From NCBI GenBank assembly GCA_015680905.1, contig CM027377.1, positions 7,774,501-7,838,500 on the forward strand: DNA of 64,000 nt, read 5' to 3'. Below, piece after piece: positions 1 through 12,965 of this stretch. Position 1 is the first letter of the stretch, and every line of letters starts with the position of its first letter. Made by a program: the position numbers and the translations under genes. A model generated the notes under the pieces. It made no database searches and was not told the DNA's origin. It worked only from the letters and a program-made list of their open reading frames with translations. Source of the stretch: Coptis chinensis. Taxonomy: Eukaryota > Streptophyta > Magnoliopsida > Ranunculales > Ranunculaceae.

Positions 1-2234
1 ACCTAACGCCCGCGGGAGACAAAATCCCAACTTCGGTTGGAGAAATAACCAACATGTCACACCTCCGGGTACAATAATCAATATGTTAGGCCAACGCACG
101 CTTTTATCCAAGCTCCACCACGACAAGGATGCGGTCGGGTAATTTTAATAATTATAACAACCAAGTGCAACCTCGACAAGGTCAAGCACAAGGTCAAGGT
201 AGTTATAATAATTATAATGCTAATAGAGGTATCGTTCCGGTAAATAATAATTATCAAAATCCACCCATAAATAATTCACGTGAAATAGTTCCAGTCACAC
301 CACCCGTGACTACTACACCCACACAACCGGATCGTCTTGACACCTTCATACAAGTGAGCCAAAAACTTTTCCAAACCATGGCTCAATCTAACCAACAACT
401 TCTATAATCCGTTAATAATTTAACCCAACAGTTGGCTCAAGATAAAGCCCAACCCAAAGGTGTGTTTCCAGGTCACGAAATACCTAATCCTAAAATAACA
501 AACACCGCCTTTGAGGTAACCGATAATACTAGTAATGAATATGGAAATGTAGGTGAGCTAAAGGCCATCACCACTCTCCGTTCTGGCAGAGTGGTTGATA
601 ACAAAGTAACTATGCCTATAGTTACCCCACCAAGAGTCTCCCTACACCTCGCTATTTTACTAGATCTGAAATAGAAACTGAAGAGCTTACCACTGTAGAG
701 GTAGCAGTTACAACACAACCTAAGAAACAGAAAGCCACGGTTAAACATCCAAGTGATACCATTGCTAAATATAGACCGAAACCACCGTTTCCACAAAAAT
801 TAGCCGTGTTAACTAGGGATACAAATTATGAGGAGATTAGGGACGTTTTCAAGAATCTAACTATAAATCTTCCCTTTCTCGAAGCTATTAAAAAGCTACC
901 ACACCATACTAAGTTTCTTAAGGAGTTGTGTACTACTAGGCGTAGGACCAATATACCAAAAGACGCTTTTAACGTAACAATTCCCAACTCTATCCTCAAC
1001 ATAATGGAATTGTTAAGTACAAGGACCCCGGTCGATCCCATCTTGATAATGCACCTTAGGAGATTCTTATACGACGACTGCGTTATTAGACTTGGGGGCT
1101 AGTGTTAACTTACTCCCATTTTATTTGTATAGACAAATAGGTCTAGACGAGATGCAACCCACTAAAATGACGTTGCAATTAGCTGATCGGTCTATTAAGT
1201 ATCCTAAGGGTGTGGTCGAAAATGTTCTGGTAAAAGTTCAGAATTTTTACTATCCGGCTGATTTTGTCATCCTCGATACAGAAGTCGTTAACGACTCTGT
1301 CCCGATCATATTAGGGCGTCCTTTCCTGGCAACTGCCAATGTGCTCATTAATTGCCGCGATGGTTCAATGTCCATGTCTTTTGGCCATCTTGCTGTTGAA
1401 GTCAATGTTTTTAAAACAAAGACACAGTTACCCGATTCTAATATGGATGGAGAGGTTAGCATGATTGAGAGCTTTGCTCGAGATTATTTCAACAACACGT
1501 TCCCTGATAATCATATGCCCAAATTTCTTTCCTTTGGAAGTTCAGACTCCAACATTTTCATCCCTACACTAGTCGATACACATATTACGGATGAGGATGA
1601 GATAGATGACTTTCTCAAAGATGTAGATGACTATCATAGTAACGAGGATATGACCAATCTAGACGAGGAATTCGATGAGTTTCTTAGAGCAGGTGATGAT
1701 TCACCCTATCAAGAACTACTTTGCACAACATCCACCTCGACTCCCCTCCTTCCACCCTTTCAAAGGAATCTCGAGTTTGCACTCGATCCTTTTGTTTCTT
1801 CTGTGCTTCATAATTTTTTAAATCCACCTAGTAAACAAATACTTCAGAAGACAAAAGCATTTGACACCTTCATTTTCAAACTTGAAACAGTCCCTACACA
1901 CACCATGAATGAGTTTTGTGCTAAACCCACATCCTCATTGTTTACATGCTTTCCTTCTACAACTTATCCATATCCACCATATTCTCCACAACCATTCACT
2001 TTTCCACACTTATTTACTAGAACACCCACTCGTTCAAAAATGCAAAAGAAGGTGCATGCTAGGTTACGTAATAGGGTTATCCGACTTCGCTTTCATTTCA
2101 CTAGGTTGCGTCATAGGAAATCTTGGTACTTGATTGTGTTTGGATATGTTTTCTGTGATATTTATTTATGGAATGATCCACAACTATTTCAGTTGTTGAT
2201 ATATGATAAACTGTATGTTCATACATATGTTTAG
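1..2234 (+). pseudogene. gypsy gag-protease polyprotein, frameshifted
   Basis: Several consecutive open frames belong to one polyprotein. An Asn/Gln-rich gag tail lies at about 1-407, broken by frameshifts near 60 and 125. The segment 432-674 contains AITTLRSGRVV, the conserved linker of plant gypsy gag-pol proteins. The frame at 806-1102 reads FLKELCTTRRR, also typical. The protease follows from 1089: DLGASVNLLP is the retropepsin catalytic motif (DLGA in place of DSGA), and VPIILGRPFLAT is the conserved second motif. The ORF at 1092 opens with TTG, which is simply the Leu of DLGA, so it is not a real start. After the protease comes an acidic stretch (about residues 160-200) and a basic tail ending at 2234. 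The expected reverse transcriptase does not follow. Frameshifts and stops make it non-functional. Confidence 0.85.
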
Positions 2235-2564
2235 ATAAAGTCTCGAGTATCTAACTATAAACGACTCAACTTTTGTGTTTGGTGCATTTCCTTTCATTTC
2301 CATATATTGGTGAGTACACCATTAAGGTAACCGGGCCCTCCCTATGGAGTGTGTGGCTGTAAGTACCGGATCCTAAGTCCACATTTAACATAATTCACGT
2401 TTTCCACTCTTGCATGTTTTCTCGGATTTTTTAGTCATGTTTCTCTATGGGGTAAATTATGTCTTTCTTGTTTATTGTTTTTCATTATAAAAGTATATAT
2501 ATATATTAAAGAATAAACATAGTAATCTAGGAAGTCTCGGAAATCTGACTTTAAAAGACCCACT

Positions 2565-2568
<4 letters not shown>

Positions 2569-2623
<55 letters not shown>
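2569..2623. repeat. 55-bp poly(A) tract
   Basis: An uninterrupted run of A lies just after the gag-pro ORF and 25 bp before a gtttgggggtgggg motif. It is internal to the gypsy element. It may be slippage-expanded or the tail of an inserted retroposon, but no target-site duplication was seen. Confidence 0.9.
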
Positions 2624-2626
<3 letters not shown>

Positions 2627-3310
2627 AAGCTTTGTTGTAAAAATTTGTTTGGGGGTGGGGTGTTCGTGTTTCCATCCTAGAATGTTTATGTCCCATTACA
2701 ATTGCTTAGGCCGCTTAATTGTATTTTGATCCGGGTTGACATAATCATGAATTTAGAGTCCAGTCCTTCGCATAACGTACGTCATGCCCGCACTTCGAGG
2801 CATTTTCCACTATCTTATATGTCATCCACGGTTGGAATAGAGTGTTTTATGGATCATTGGATTGGAAACTCTCTCTTGATCATTTCCATATCTCATTCGC
2901 AAAAATCGGACCGGTAACGAAGCGGCAATTTTGATTTGAAGTTTCGCGAAAAATCGAAAAATTCAAAATTTCAATTGGGCTTGGGCTGACCAGCAAGACC
3001 GGCAAGTACTTAATCCCACCTTTACCTTTGCCCTAACAGTACTTCATCTTCCAAACCGCCATTAACGCCCACCAAAGCTCCAAAACCTAAAAAACCAAAT
3101 TAACCCACGCCGGTTCAAATCCACTTCCAATCTAATCTAAAAGCTTTCCACCACCACCTCCACCAAATTAAATAACCAAAACCACCAAAATTTCAAATTT
3201 TGAACTAGCTGCCACCACCACCGCCACCACCCTCGGTTTTGCTTCAAATCACCGATTCAAATTCCAACACCACATCCCATTTAAACCCCCACTACATTCC
3301 AAACACTAAA

Positions 3311-4480
3311 ATGGCTCAACAACGCCGAATTTTGCGGAAGCAAGCTTTTATCGGCGACCACTTCGCTACCGCTTTTACGGTGATGAAAAATGATCGATAG
3401 AGATCGGAATAGCTTGTGGTACTTTCGACCAAGCCTTTTACCACGCGAAGACTTAGTTCGACGGTTTTACAATGACGAAGGAGGTGGAGGGACTAGAATT
3501 TTGTTATGGTGGCGAAGAGGAGGAAGGAAGTAACTACTGGGTTGTTGGCTGAGATTCTAGGCATTCCGCCTAGAATCCATTTGGATGTCACGTTGCAGGA
3601 GTCCCAATATAATGGGGTAGAGCCATTGATGAACGTGATTTTCCGAAAGAACTACAATGCGAGATCGCATTGTGTTCGCCAGGCATCCCTTAGAACCAAC
3701 CAACTGGCTGTAGCTCAGTGGATTGGTCGAAACGTCCTGGGGAAGGAGAAGGTCACCGACATCGGTCCGAATCGCCTCCCACATTTTATGGATACTCCGT
3801 GAGCGTAAGACGAAGTTCTCAGTATCTTGGAGTTTTGCTTAGCATGATTAGGGGAGTAGGGAAGTCCGTTGCACCTCTCCCCGTATTGATAACCAAGATC
3901 ATGCCGGTTGAGAGCACCAGCGCCTGATAGGTCTTACATCACCCTACACCGAAATCCTCGCGATCTATAAGGAGTGTGTCCAACGAGTTTGGAGGTTGCC
4001 CGGGATAGGGTAGAGGACGAGGAGGATGGTGGAAACGAAATGTCGAGGAGGATGGGGAAATGAGAATGCCTCGGAGGATGAGGAGGACTTGACTTGTTTT
4101 GATCGCGGATGCCCCGAAAGGTGTTGGTCGATCTGCGAATGCATGGCCGTAATTCATCGTGGCATGTGTTCACTAACACTATCTGCGAAGACCTCCGACT
4201 CGACAGCTACTATCCATCATAACTTCGAGATCCGATCCCAAATGAGAGGACGAGCGGTGGAAACAGATGAGGGCCGAAGCTAGAAGCTCGGCCCGGGCCG
4301 GGCCGACATGCTTGCACAATTCCCACCTCACGGGATTCTCCTTCCGAGGACACACCATCGAGGCACGAAGGCCGTCGCCGAAAAGACGAATGGTGCCGCC
4401 CATCGGGAGCTCAGGAGCCATCTCCTGAGCGTGTGCCCTCCGCTACCAGTACCGGAGTGGTTAGGGATAGTATCAGTTGA
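3311..4480 (+). pseudogene. decayed extra ORF of the gypsy element (first 3' module)
   Basis: Open stretches in shifting frames follow an ATG at 3311 and include 3506-3802 and 3718-3927. The second contains PLPVLITKIM near its end. The next module (5216-6094) has LMPVLISRIM in the equivalent place, so the two look like diverged copies of the same ORF. Function is unknown; similar extra ORFs are found downstream of pol in plant Athila/Tat-type elements. A gtttgggggtggtg motif follows at about 4648. Stops and frameshifts are frequent. Confidence 0.4.
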
Positions 4481-5215
4481 TGTTTCTATTTTTATTTGTA
4501 GTTTCATTATTGTTATTTATTTTAATGTAAGTTTTATTTCCGTAATTTGAATTTTGTAGTGAAATGTACTTCGAATGAAAGTTTTAATATAATGAGGTTA
4601 TTTTCATTGTGCGTGGTTGTTTAATATTGATCCCACCTTCCCAAATTGTTTGGGGGTGGTGTTATCTATTCCAGCATGATTTTTATATGACCCTTGTTTT
4701 AGAATTTATTATGGAGTCAAGGTGAAAATATGGCCGCTTTAGGCAAATCTATGAATAAGTATATGAAATCTCGATTAAATAGGTAGATTCTATCCTAAAT
4801 TCAACCTAAAAGATACTAGGTTTGTTTTAGAATCAAGGAAATGAGTTGTTTCCGTTTTCGGGTTTGGAAAGTTTAGGATTTCCTGAACCGCCGTAAAAAC
4901 TTTTTGGCAACTTTCCGATCCGTTTTAGCAACTTTAAACCTATATAAACTTCATTCATTCTACACTCACAACTCACACTACACCTAACCTCCATCATTCA
5001 CCTTTCACTCCCACGATTCCCGCGTTTCGTCTCATTTTCCGACCTTTCAAGATTTCGAGCGCTGCTTCCTCCATAGGAGCACACTCGCGCCCTGGATTTT
5101 TTTCAGAATTTTGTCGAGCTCATCGGCGCTTCAAGGTGAAGCGACCAGCCCAAACACCGGAATTTAAAACTTTAGAGCCGCCAGCTTCAAGTAGAGCGAC
5201 AGCGCCACCGACTTC

Positions 5216-6094
5216 GTGGACAAGAAAAATTCCAGTTTTTCTCAGGCTCCCCGATCATTCGCAGCTATTTCAGAGCATAATTTTGAGATGACATCTCCTA
5301 CATTGATACCGGAACAGTCTTTCGAAGATTTGTTCCAAAGTACTACTTACGGTGCTTGGTTTCGCGAAGCGATCACATATGTAGGCTGGAAACCACTTAT
5401 GGTAAGACCTGATGCACTTTATTCTCCAACACTAGCATCTTATTTTTACGATAACTGCATTTTCTTTGAGAGACCAGATGGAGAACAAGTGTTCTCCATC
5501 AACATTGATAATGAACCAATGGAAATTACCAGGTTCTTGCTAGCATTTGTTCTTGGACTTGCTATGCCCGCTGAAATACAAGACCCATGGTGTTATTGGG
5601 TAGATAATATGTATGTCTACACTTATGAGTTTTGCATGAGTCGATGGCGCAGCATTTTCCGTATCGAGGACCAAGGGGAATATAACGTCGCCTTTGGTAG
5701 CCTGTCCATGAACATAGGAACTGTTATGTTTTGGATCATGCTAAACATTTTAGGGGAATGATATTTTTCTTCTGTGAATGATGCCACTTGTAGCGTCTTC
5801 CTTGCTTTAGCCACGGGACGTATGTGTTATGACCTTCCCCGAACCTTGATGTCTAGTTTAGCTCGATCCCATAGCATGAGGCATAAGTTCCTTCTTATGC
5901 CTGTTCTAATTTCCCGTATTATGCTATGTTTCTTTCCTGTTTTTTGTACACGTTTCACGGATTGGATTACGGTCGACACTGTAAGACCCACAAATAGTAT
6001 TATTCGATCTTTCCGTGCAATGACTTGGCAAGTGGTGGAGGATACAACCTCATCGTTTGCACCCTACACCCGGTCGCACTCAAGTGGCTCTTAA
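5216..6094 (+). pseudogene. extra ORF of the gypsy element (second 3' module)
   Basis: The longest open part is 181 residues (5216-5761), followed in another frame by 5774-6094. The protein is rich in aromatic residues, for example TTYGAWFREAITYVGW and WCYWVDNMYVYTYEF, and ends with LMPVLISRIM. This resembles the extra plant-retrotransposon ORF often annotated as ATHILA ORF1 or putative plant transposon protein; function is not established. One stop or frameshift near 5760 separates the halves. The ORF is followed by an acidic coding-like run near 6180-6215 (EEEDEEDDE) and a ttgtttggggggc tract at 6449. Confidence 0.55.
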
Positions 6095-6219
6095 TAGGTT
6101 AGCAATAATAGATGATAAATGGCGGGAAGCCCGGCAAATTATCATGGCATGGCAGATCGCCTTGAAGGAACCTCACTTCTTTATAGAAGAAGAGGATGAG
6201 GAAGATGATGAGTAATCGC

Positions 6220-8054
6220 GGAGATAAGGTAAGTTTTCATTCTAGTTAGTGTCCGCTTATGTCCCAAGCAATTTCATTCTTGTTAACCCCATAATGGGTA
6301 GAACTTCATTATAGAGTTAAATCGGTTTTATTTCCTATATTAGTCCGTTCTAACTTTGTTTTGCAGATGCTCTTGAATTTCACGCGCGTTTGATGGTATT
6401 TTTCCTACCCTCTTTATTTAAAATACTTTGAGGACAAAGCATGCTTCTTGTTTGGGGGGCATAGAAACACGAAAATTAAGGCATCCGTTAGGATATAGAT
6501 ATGTATAATATGCATTTGTTTTCTAGTTAAAATTTCAAAAATTCAAAAATATAAATAAATAAGTTATGCTATACACTTAGGAATATTGGTATTGTTTTCT
6601 TTCTATGCTCTTAACAATCTAGAAATCTCAATGTAGCTTTTGCATCGAATAATTTTTAGAAACTTAGGTTAATATGTAGGTAATAATCTTTGCATCTATC
6701 TATAAATATATTACATGAGTATCGATGATTGTTAGCAAGAAGTTTCTGAAATCTAGGCTAGAGTACTTATTCTACAAATCCTGTGAGAATATAGCCTAAA
6801 GCCTTACATGAGCGAAACATTTGAGAAATGACACAAGGGAGAAGTAAAATCCGGATAGAGAAATCACACGTCCACTTGCTTGATCACTAAACCATATCCT
6901 AAGCGAGAATTTAGGCTCTCTTTGGATCGATATAGCCAAAAATTCAAACCTATGAATTATTTTCCGCTAGTAGCCCCTCTGAACCTTTCTTTAGCCTTCC
7001 ATAAACCACAAATCCTTTACCCTGTTACAAAACAAAACAAAAAAATAAAAATAAAAAATAAATAATAAAAATAAAAAATAAAAATAAAAATCAACCTACC
7101 CAATTTAGATAAGTCTGAGAATAGAATGAGGAAGAAAGAAGAAGAAAAACCTCAAACACAAAAAGTTAGTTAATTGCTTTTCGAAAAATAAAGAAAAGAA
7201 GTTTCCATCCAAAGAAAAGAAAAATAAAAATAAAAATAAAATAAAAACTCCAAAAAAAGAATAAAAAGGAGTCAAAACCAAAGAAAAGAAAAAAAAAAAA
7301 AAAAATATGGCTAAGGATGGAAACAAAGTATAGAAAAAAAAGAAAATAACAAGGTTTTCTAAGTTACATAATATGAAGACTCTAGTATCTCGACTTGTCC
7401 TTTTTGAATATCCATTTCTTTCCTTCTTAAACCATCTCCTAATCCCCGACACCTAATAAAGACCTCTAGCTCAATTAGGAATAGGTTAGTGTGATAGTAA
7501 GTGGCGATGTGTTTGATCGACTCGCTTCATTGTTGTCATTGAGATTGTAAGGTAAAGTGTGCTCCCACCGCATTAATCGGAGTAAATAAACTTCAAAGGA
7601 AAAATCGTGAGTGTTGGTCTTGACTATTATTGTGAGAACCTACTTAAGGACGATTATCCCGAAGTTTCAGAAAACGAACCTCGCTAGGCATTTCATAGTA
7701 TTACTCATTGTATATATGTTTATTGTAGATGATTGATTATTATGCATATATTAGCTTAGGTTTCAACTTGATTACTCTATATGCATTGCTAGTGAGAGGT
7801 ATAGTTAATTTAGAGCAGGAATACTGAAACAATAGTTTTATTTCTTAGTCGTTGTAGTATAGATGAAGTTTGTGAGTACCTTCACTGGAAAACTCTCACG
7901 AGGCTATAACTTGTCCACTAGGGAATTTCTAGTGGTTTAAGGCCTTGTTGCATATGGTCAATGCAATCGCACTCAGCGAAACGAGAGTAGATAGAACTCC
8001 ATTTTGGTCACTTATTCTAATTTCTCATCTTTGCTTGAGGACAAGCAAAATGCT
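6220..8054 (+). other. A-rich untranslated part of the gypsy element
   Basis: No coding signal is seen. It holds A-rich simple sequence (about 7030-7340, runs of aaaataaa type). The segment 8036-8050 repeats the ttgaggacaa motif that also precedes the tract at 6449. Confidence 0.6.
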
Positions 8055-8068
8055 GTTTGGGGGTGGTT
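8055..8068 (+). other. polypurine tract next to 3' LTR
   Basis: gtttgggggtggtt lies immediately upstream of the LTR start. In LTR retrotransposons this tract primes plus-strand DNA synthesis. It is preceded by ttgaggacaagcaa, a usual companion in Tat-type elements. Similar tracts lie at about 2648, 4648 and 6449. Confidence 0.8.
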
Positions 8069-9719
8069 TGATAAGAGCCCAAAACTATAGTTTTAACCCT
8101 GTAACAGTCATACTTTTAGACCAATTATGTGAGTAATAATTAAGAGTTAATACCGACACGTGTTTTTATGTATTTCAGCTTCAAAGTCCATTATGTGCGA
8201 GAATGTGCCACTTTAGCGAGATAAAGGAGCAAAGGTCGGTTGCTAAGGAGTTCTGTGATTAAAGGCCAAGATTGAAGAAGACAAAGCCTTTCTAAAGCCC
8301 TACGCCAAAAGTCGAAAAGTCGACGCCGGCGTAAAACAAAGACACAAAGTTAGCAGAACTTCCGAAGACCGTATCTTTGGACTCAGACCTCGGAATTGGG
8401 CCTACCTTATGTCAAAACGACCGGCTCGGAAAGAGATTTCCAATGGTATAAGCCTTGACCCAATCAGAGGAGCAGAAGTTGACGAAAAGTCTATTGAAGC
8501 CAACTGCAGCCGAAGTGGCCTTTTTGGACTGAAAGAATTGGGTTTTGGGCCTGATTCTCTGGCCCAAAACATGGCTCCAAGCCCATGCATGATTTTTGGA
8601 TCTGAAACTATAAAAACAAGAGCTTAACTCTTTGTTAATGGTAGCTAGTTAGACCTAAAACTATAGATAATTATAGATCTAGTTTTCATGTAATAAAATT
8701 AAGTTTAGTTTTAAATTCAATTCTTGTTTTAGATTAAACTCTTAGAATCATTATTCTTAATTAGTTTGATTAATAAAATAGCTAGGTTGTCAATTTCGAT
8801 TCTTGTTATTTACAATTGTGTAGATCTAATTTCCCTTATTACGTAGATAGCTAGACTTAGATTAGTTAGATTATTAATTTAGTGTTTGAATCATTATTTT
8901 ATTATTCATTAGATTAATAAAATAGTATTCTCCATAAGTTAGTTTCATTTCCATTAATTGTTTAGTTTCAATTTGTAGATTCAATTAATTGTCATTATTA
9001 GTTTAATTCAATTATTGCATTAGTAGTTTTGAATTGAGTTTAAACAAGCAAAGTTTCAATCTTTATATCATGTCTTGTTTGAATTCCATTGGGAATGATA
9101 GTGTGATGATTCTCGGCTAAACCTCCATTGAGGGGGTTGAGAAGCCTTGATGAAAGCTTGATTCCGATTATCGTAGAGTCATCATAATTTTCTTTCCACT
9201 CTAGAAACGATTAGTTCACCATGAGAATGGGTTTAATCGTTCACATACTAGTTATGAATTGGTAGGAATGCCATGTGTAATTAGGGATTAGGAGTAACCA
9301 TATTATTCTTTCAAGCTGGCGATTCAATTTGGATTACTTAATTTATTCGTCGTTAGTAGGATTAAGTCGAGTTAAGGTGGAATCAATCCCCCTCTAACTC
9401 CTTATCATAGAATCAACGTAGCATTCCCATAGTTGTTTTAATAATCGACTAGTTGCATCTTGTGGGTAGTTGCATCGTAGCCTAATTGCCACTTCGTAAA
9501 TCTCTCATTAGACTTTAGAGTTAAGAATACTTATACGTTAAGAACACAGCATGCGGAAGGACTAGGAGTGGAACGAATCACTCTACTCCACTATATCTCA
9601 TAAGATTGAGAGTAGAAATCTTTGATAAATATAGGCACATAAAAGTAGTTTTAGTTTACTTACGTTTTGAGTTTCATCGTTCATTTCGTAGGTAAACTAT
9701 TCAATTTTATGTTTTATCA
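8069..9719 (+). repeat. 3' LTR of the gypsy element, 1651 bp
   Basis: It starts TGATAAGAGCCC and ends TTTTATCA, giving the inverted terminal TGATAA/TTATCA. It is bounded on the left by the polypurine tract. A TATA-like box, ctataaaaac (8608-8617), fits the LTR promoter. The other LTR is not in the window, so divergence (age) cannot be estimated. Confidence 0.8.
8608..8617 (+). promoter_or_regulatory. TATA-like box in the 3' LTR
   Basis: ctataaaaac, about 540 bp into the LTR, is the expected position class for the U3 promoter of a plant LTR. No transcript evidence is available. Confidence 0.45.
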
Positions 9720-12700
9720 CCTACCAACCCAGAGTTCTATCCAAATAAAAAAGCCAATGTTTAAAAGTTCCATTCGCCGCGTTCACAATAGCACAGACTT
9801 ATAAAACTAAAATTATTTTCTTATTAGCTAAAAATCTTTGAAAACCCCAAACCACCGAAAAAGAATAAAAAAACACATAAATCTCAATCTCCCAAATTTT
9901 CTTATTCTTTAGGTATGGTCTTCTCCTTTTCATTTTAATGTTTTTTGTTTTAGCGATTCTTTTACCAATTTCTCTTCAGTTACGATGTTCTAGATTTAAG
10001 GTGCAAGTCACTCTTGCAAGGAGTGTTGTGAAGTACTGTATGGATGTGGTGTTCAAAGTGCTCACTGGACTTCCTATTGTACTGTTGAAAATAACAATTA
10101 GAAATCAAAGGGTAAGTATGTTGGATTGTGTTTCTAGGTCACTACATATATTATTTGTCACTAATGCTTACAGTTTGCTCTCAAATTTCTTCTCATGGTT
10201 TCATCCTTTTTTTGGATGAAAATGTTTCATTTATTTATTCCATTCAGTCTTGCAGCAAAGATGGTGTCCTAGCCAAGACCTCTACTCCAGTTCTAGGTAA
10301 TTTGCTGGGATTTTTATGTTGGTGTTAATGGAGTGACTTTGTGATGAGTGGCATTGTGATATTATTATTATTTTTGAATTTTTAGGGTTGTAGGTCATAG
10401 CTTGAGTAGATTATATTTGACAGAGACTTTGCACAATAACTATAATATTAGTTACCAAAGAAAGTTAAGACATGGTGAAACTTCACGAATATTTTTATTC
10501 TTGGTCAATATAGATATGTTTTTCATTTGTAAATTTCTAACATAGTCATACGCGCAGAATGCAGTCTTTTACTTTTACATTTTTTTTTTCCTTGAGTCAA
10601 CACATTTGAAAACATGCAAAGAAGAGATCCTGTTGTCGCTAACATAATGATGTCTAGGCTATGAAGATAAAGTTTCCAACTAAATTTAACATGCCCGCCC
10701 ATATTATATTACGTATTTAGATTTTTGAATTTTAAGCAAACACTTGGATATTAAGACTTAATACTTGCTTGCAGTTATGCATCATACTGTACCAAAACAT
10801 TTTTGTCCTCGCTTTTACATGTATTTGACGTTGCTAAGTCTTAGTCATTCTATGCGTGCTAGGCATTAGTGCTTTCTTATGTCAATTATTTATTTAATTT
10901 TTTGTTACATATATTTCTTAATATTCTTCAGAGGATAACCTAAGGAAATACAACAGTACACCTGGTGATGGCAATGAGAAGTTGAACTGAGTAACCCCAA
11001 ATGAAAGTTATGAAGGTTGTGGTGGCAAAGGTCAAGAAAGCGAACCATAACACACCAGGGATTCAAATTTGAAGAATAGTTGGAGTGACCAAGCATCCTG
11101 CTAGTATGGTCATTACAAGTATGCATTGGTAAGTATACAGTATGCATTTTCACCCTTCATAAACTAGCTCATGTTCAACATTATAGGTGCATAAGAATGC
11201 ATTGGTAACTTTATTGTGGTCATGGTAACTGTAATAATGACCGATAAAATATTCCAAAATACCGTTGACCAAACAAATCTCCAATTCCATTCCATCTTGC
11301 TCTAATGCCTCTGTAAGGTTTCCACGTAACTATAGTGCAAGTCTAGGGAAACCTTCCCATAGGAATAATTGATTCGAGTGTTCCACACTGCTTGATTGAG
11401 CAATTTGACTTAATGCTTTGAGTTTCACAATATAACAAGTACATATTTGTTCTAAACTTCTTGCACCTTTGATCTCTCCAACTTCACTTTAGTGAAACAC
11501 TTATGGACTTTTAGACAATAAAAAGATTTGGTGTGGGTGTGATGTTGAAGAGGTCTTCTAAAGAGTTTGAATTGAGTTGTTCATGTTTTCGTCTTACTGA
11601 AACGTCATACAAGGAGGCTCAATGTTGAGGCCTCGACATATATGACCAAGAGTACTCTAGAACAACTAGCACAAGGAAAAAGAATTGCATTATTTTACTA
11701 GCACAACTAGCGTCGTAAATAATGTTTATCATCTATGTTTACAGTAATGCAGTTAGAGAAAAACAAATAGTTTGGGATTTTTGAGCAAGTAGGATCGATA
11801 AATTTTTAACTTCTTTCAATAGAAGATGTAGTTTTTTTAGATAAAATGTGACAAAAATAAAATCATTTTGGGGTATGTTGAGCTTAATCACTGCATTGTT
11901 CTTATAATCGGCCATTTAAACTGTAATGGAATCAACAACTTTTGAATGCATAGCCTTTCACAATTTTTGCTCTTATATGGATCAAGCTCATACCAACTCA
12001 AATGTTATAGTACTCTCAAGGCACTACAGCAAAGATGTTTATATTTTCTGGTATTTATATATCTTTAAGTTCTTTTTGATCAAAGGAAGTTCAGTGCTTC
12101 GAGAAATTAATTCTTGGACCTGAACAATGAATCCAACACACTCCATCGCTCTTTATTATTTGTAATTTAAGCAACAACCATGCTTGCATTCAGGTCCATC
12201 TTCTTTCAATTGTTTCTATATATATTCTTTGTTTATGAATGTATTTTTCCGACATAAAGTCAATAGTACGAATTCGTGGTTGGATGAGAGATATCGGTTG
12301 GTATGGTGATTTTAAACCATGGTATAAATCAGTCCACACACAAACTCACAACTTATTGAGCCAAAATGAATCTTTTGTAGCATATGTGATTGTGTGGTTT
12401 CTACTATTTCTTACTAAGTAGTAGCAGTTCGATATAGCTACTGGGCTTGAAAACCTATTTTTAAAGATCTTTTTGTACGTGTGTGATTTTGTTGTGGGGT
12501 TTCCACATTGTTAAACAGGGTGTTTAGAGTGCTTCAAGATAGAAAGACTCTTCTCTACTGTTAACCAGACCACTATGCCTTTCTCAAAGCTCATAGCACT
12601 GATATGTAAGTTACACTATCTTTCTTTCTTCCCTATATCTATTCTTTGTATGAGAAAATTTGATTTATATATAGCTAGGATGTTTTTGATACATTTCAGG

Positions 12701-12879
12701 GTTCTTGGTCACAAAATAACCTACAGAAAGGATCAAGTTATATAATTCAAATCTAAGTTGATATTTGTACTTTAATTTGTTCTCAACTTCTACTTCCTTT
12801 CACTTCTCTGGTAATTATATAAAAATATCAGTCATGCATGTCTTTCAAATGTAAACTACAGATACGGAAAAAAAAAGGT

Positions 12880-12965
12880 TGGGACTAGAGAGATGCTGAT
12901 CTCTGGATAAGGACTTCTAATTAGGTGATTGTGGGTTCGAGTCCTACTGGGTGTGGGGGTTAATA
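12880..12965 (+). repeat. tRNA-like sequence, possible SINE head
   Basis: It contains gtgggttcgagtcctact, a good pol III B-box (GGTTCGAGTCC). About 35 bp upstream is ctctggataaggac, which resembles the D-arm region. No closed acceptor stem was found, so it is not a functional tRNA gene; a SINE head or tRNA relic fits better. No clear tail or target-site duplication was seen. Confidence 0.35.

Larger units (their letters stand above)
1..9719 (+). mobile_element. Ty3/gypsy LTR retrotransposon remnant (Athila/Tat-like), 5' end outside window
   Basis: The order is gag remains, an aspartic protease, extra ORFs, a polypurine tract, then a 3' LTR, all on the plus strand. No reverse transcriptase, RNase H or integrase motif is visible anywhere between the protease (ends 2234) and the 3' LTR (starts 8069). 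The element therefore depended on others for copying or was derived by loss of pol. The 5' LTR and primer-binding site lie upstream of the window. The 5-bp target-site duplication cannot be checked; the base after the LTR starts with cctac. Assignment to the Athila/Tat group rests on the gag-pro motifs and on the gtttgggggtgg tract that abuts a TGATAAG-type LTR start. Confidence 0.85.

Noticed and set aside
2569-2623. Poly(A) tract as the 3' end of a LINE or processed pseudogene
   Set aside because: No target-site duplication and no foreign coding sequence upstream; the gypsy ORF runs up to it.
7105-7452. 115-residue minus-strand ORF rich in Phe
   Set aside because: It is the reverse of an A-rich simple-sequence tract in the gypsy element.
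9938-10219. Cys-rich frame near 9990-10090 as a CXC (TSO1-like) domain
   Set aside because: Spacing of the cysteines does not fit and the frame has stops; similarity is too weak to claim.
12880-12965. Functional tRNA gene
   Set aside because: A B-box is present but no acceptor stem closes and the anticodon arm is poor.
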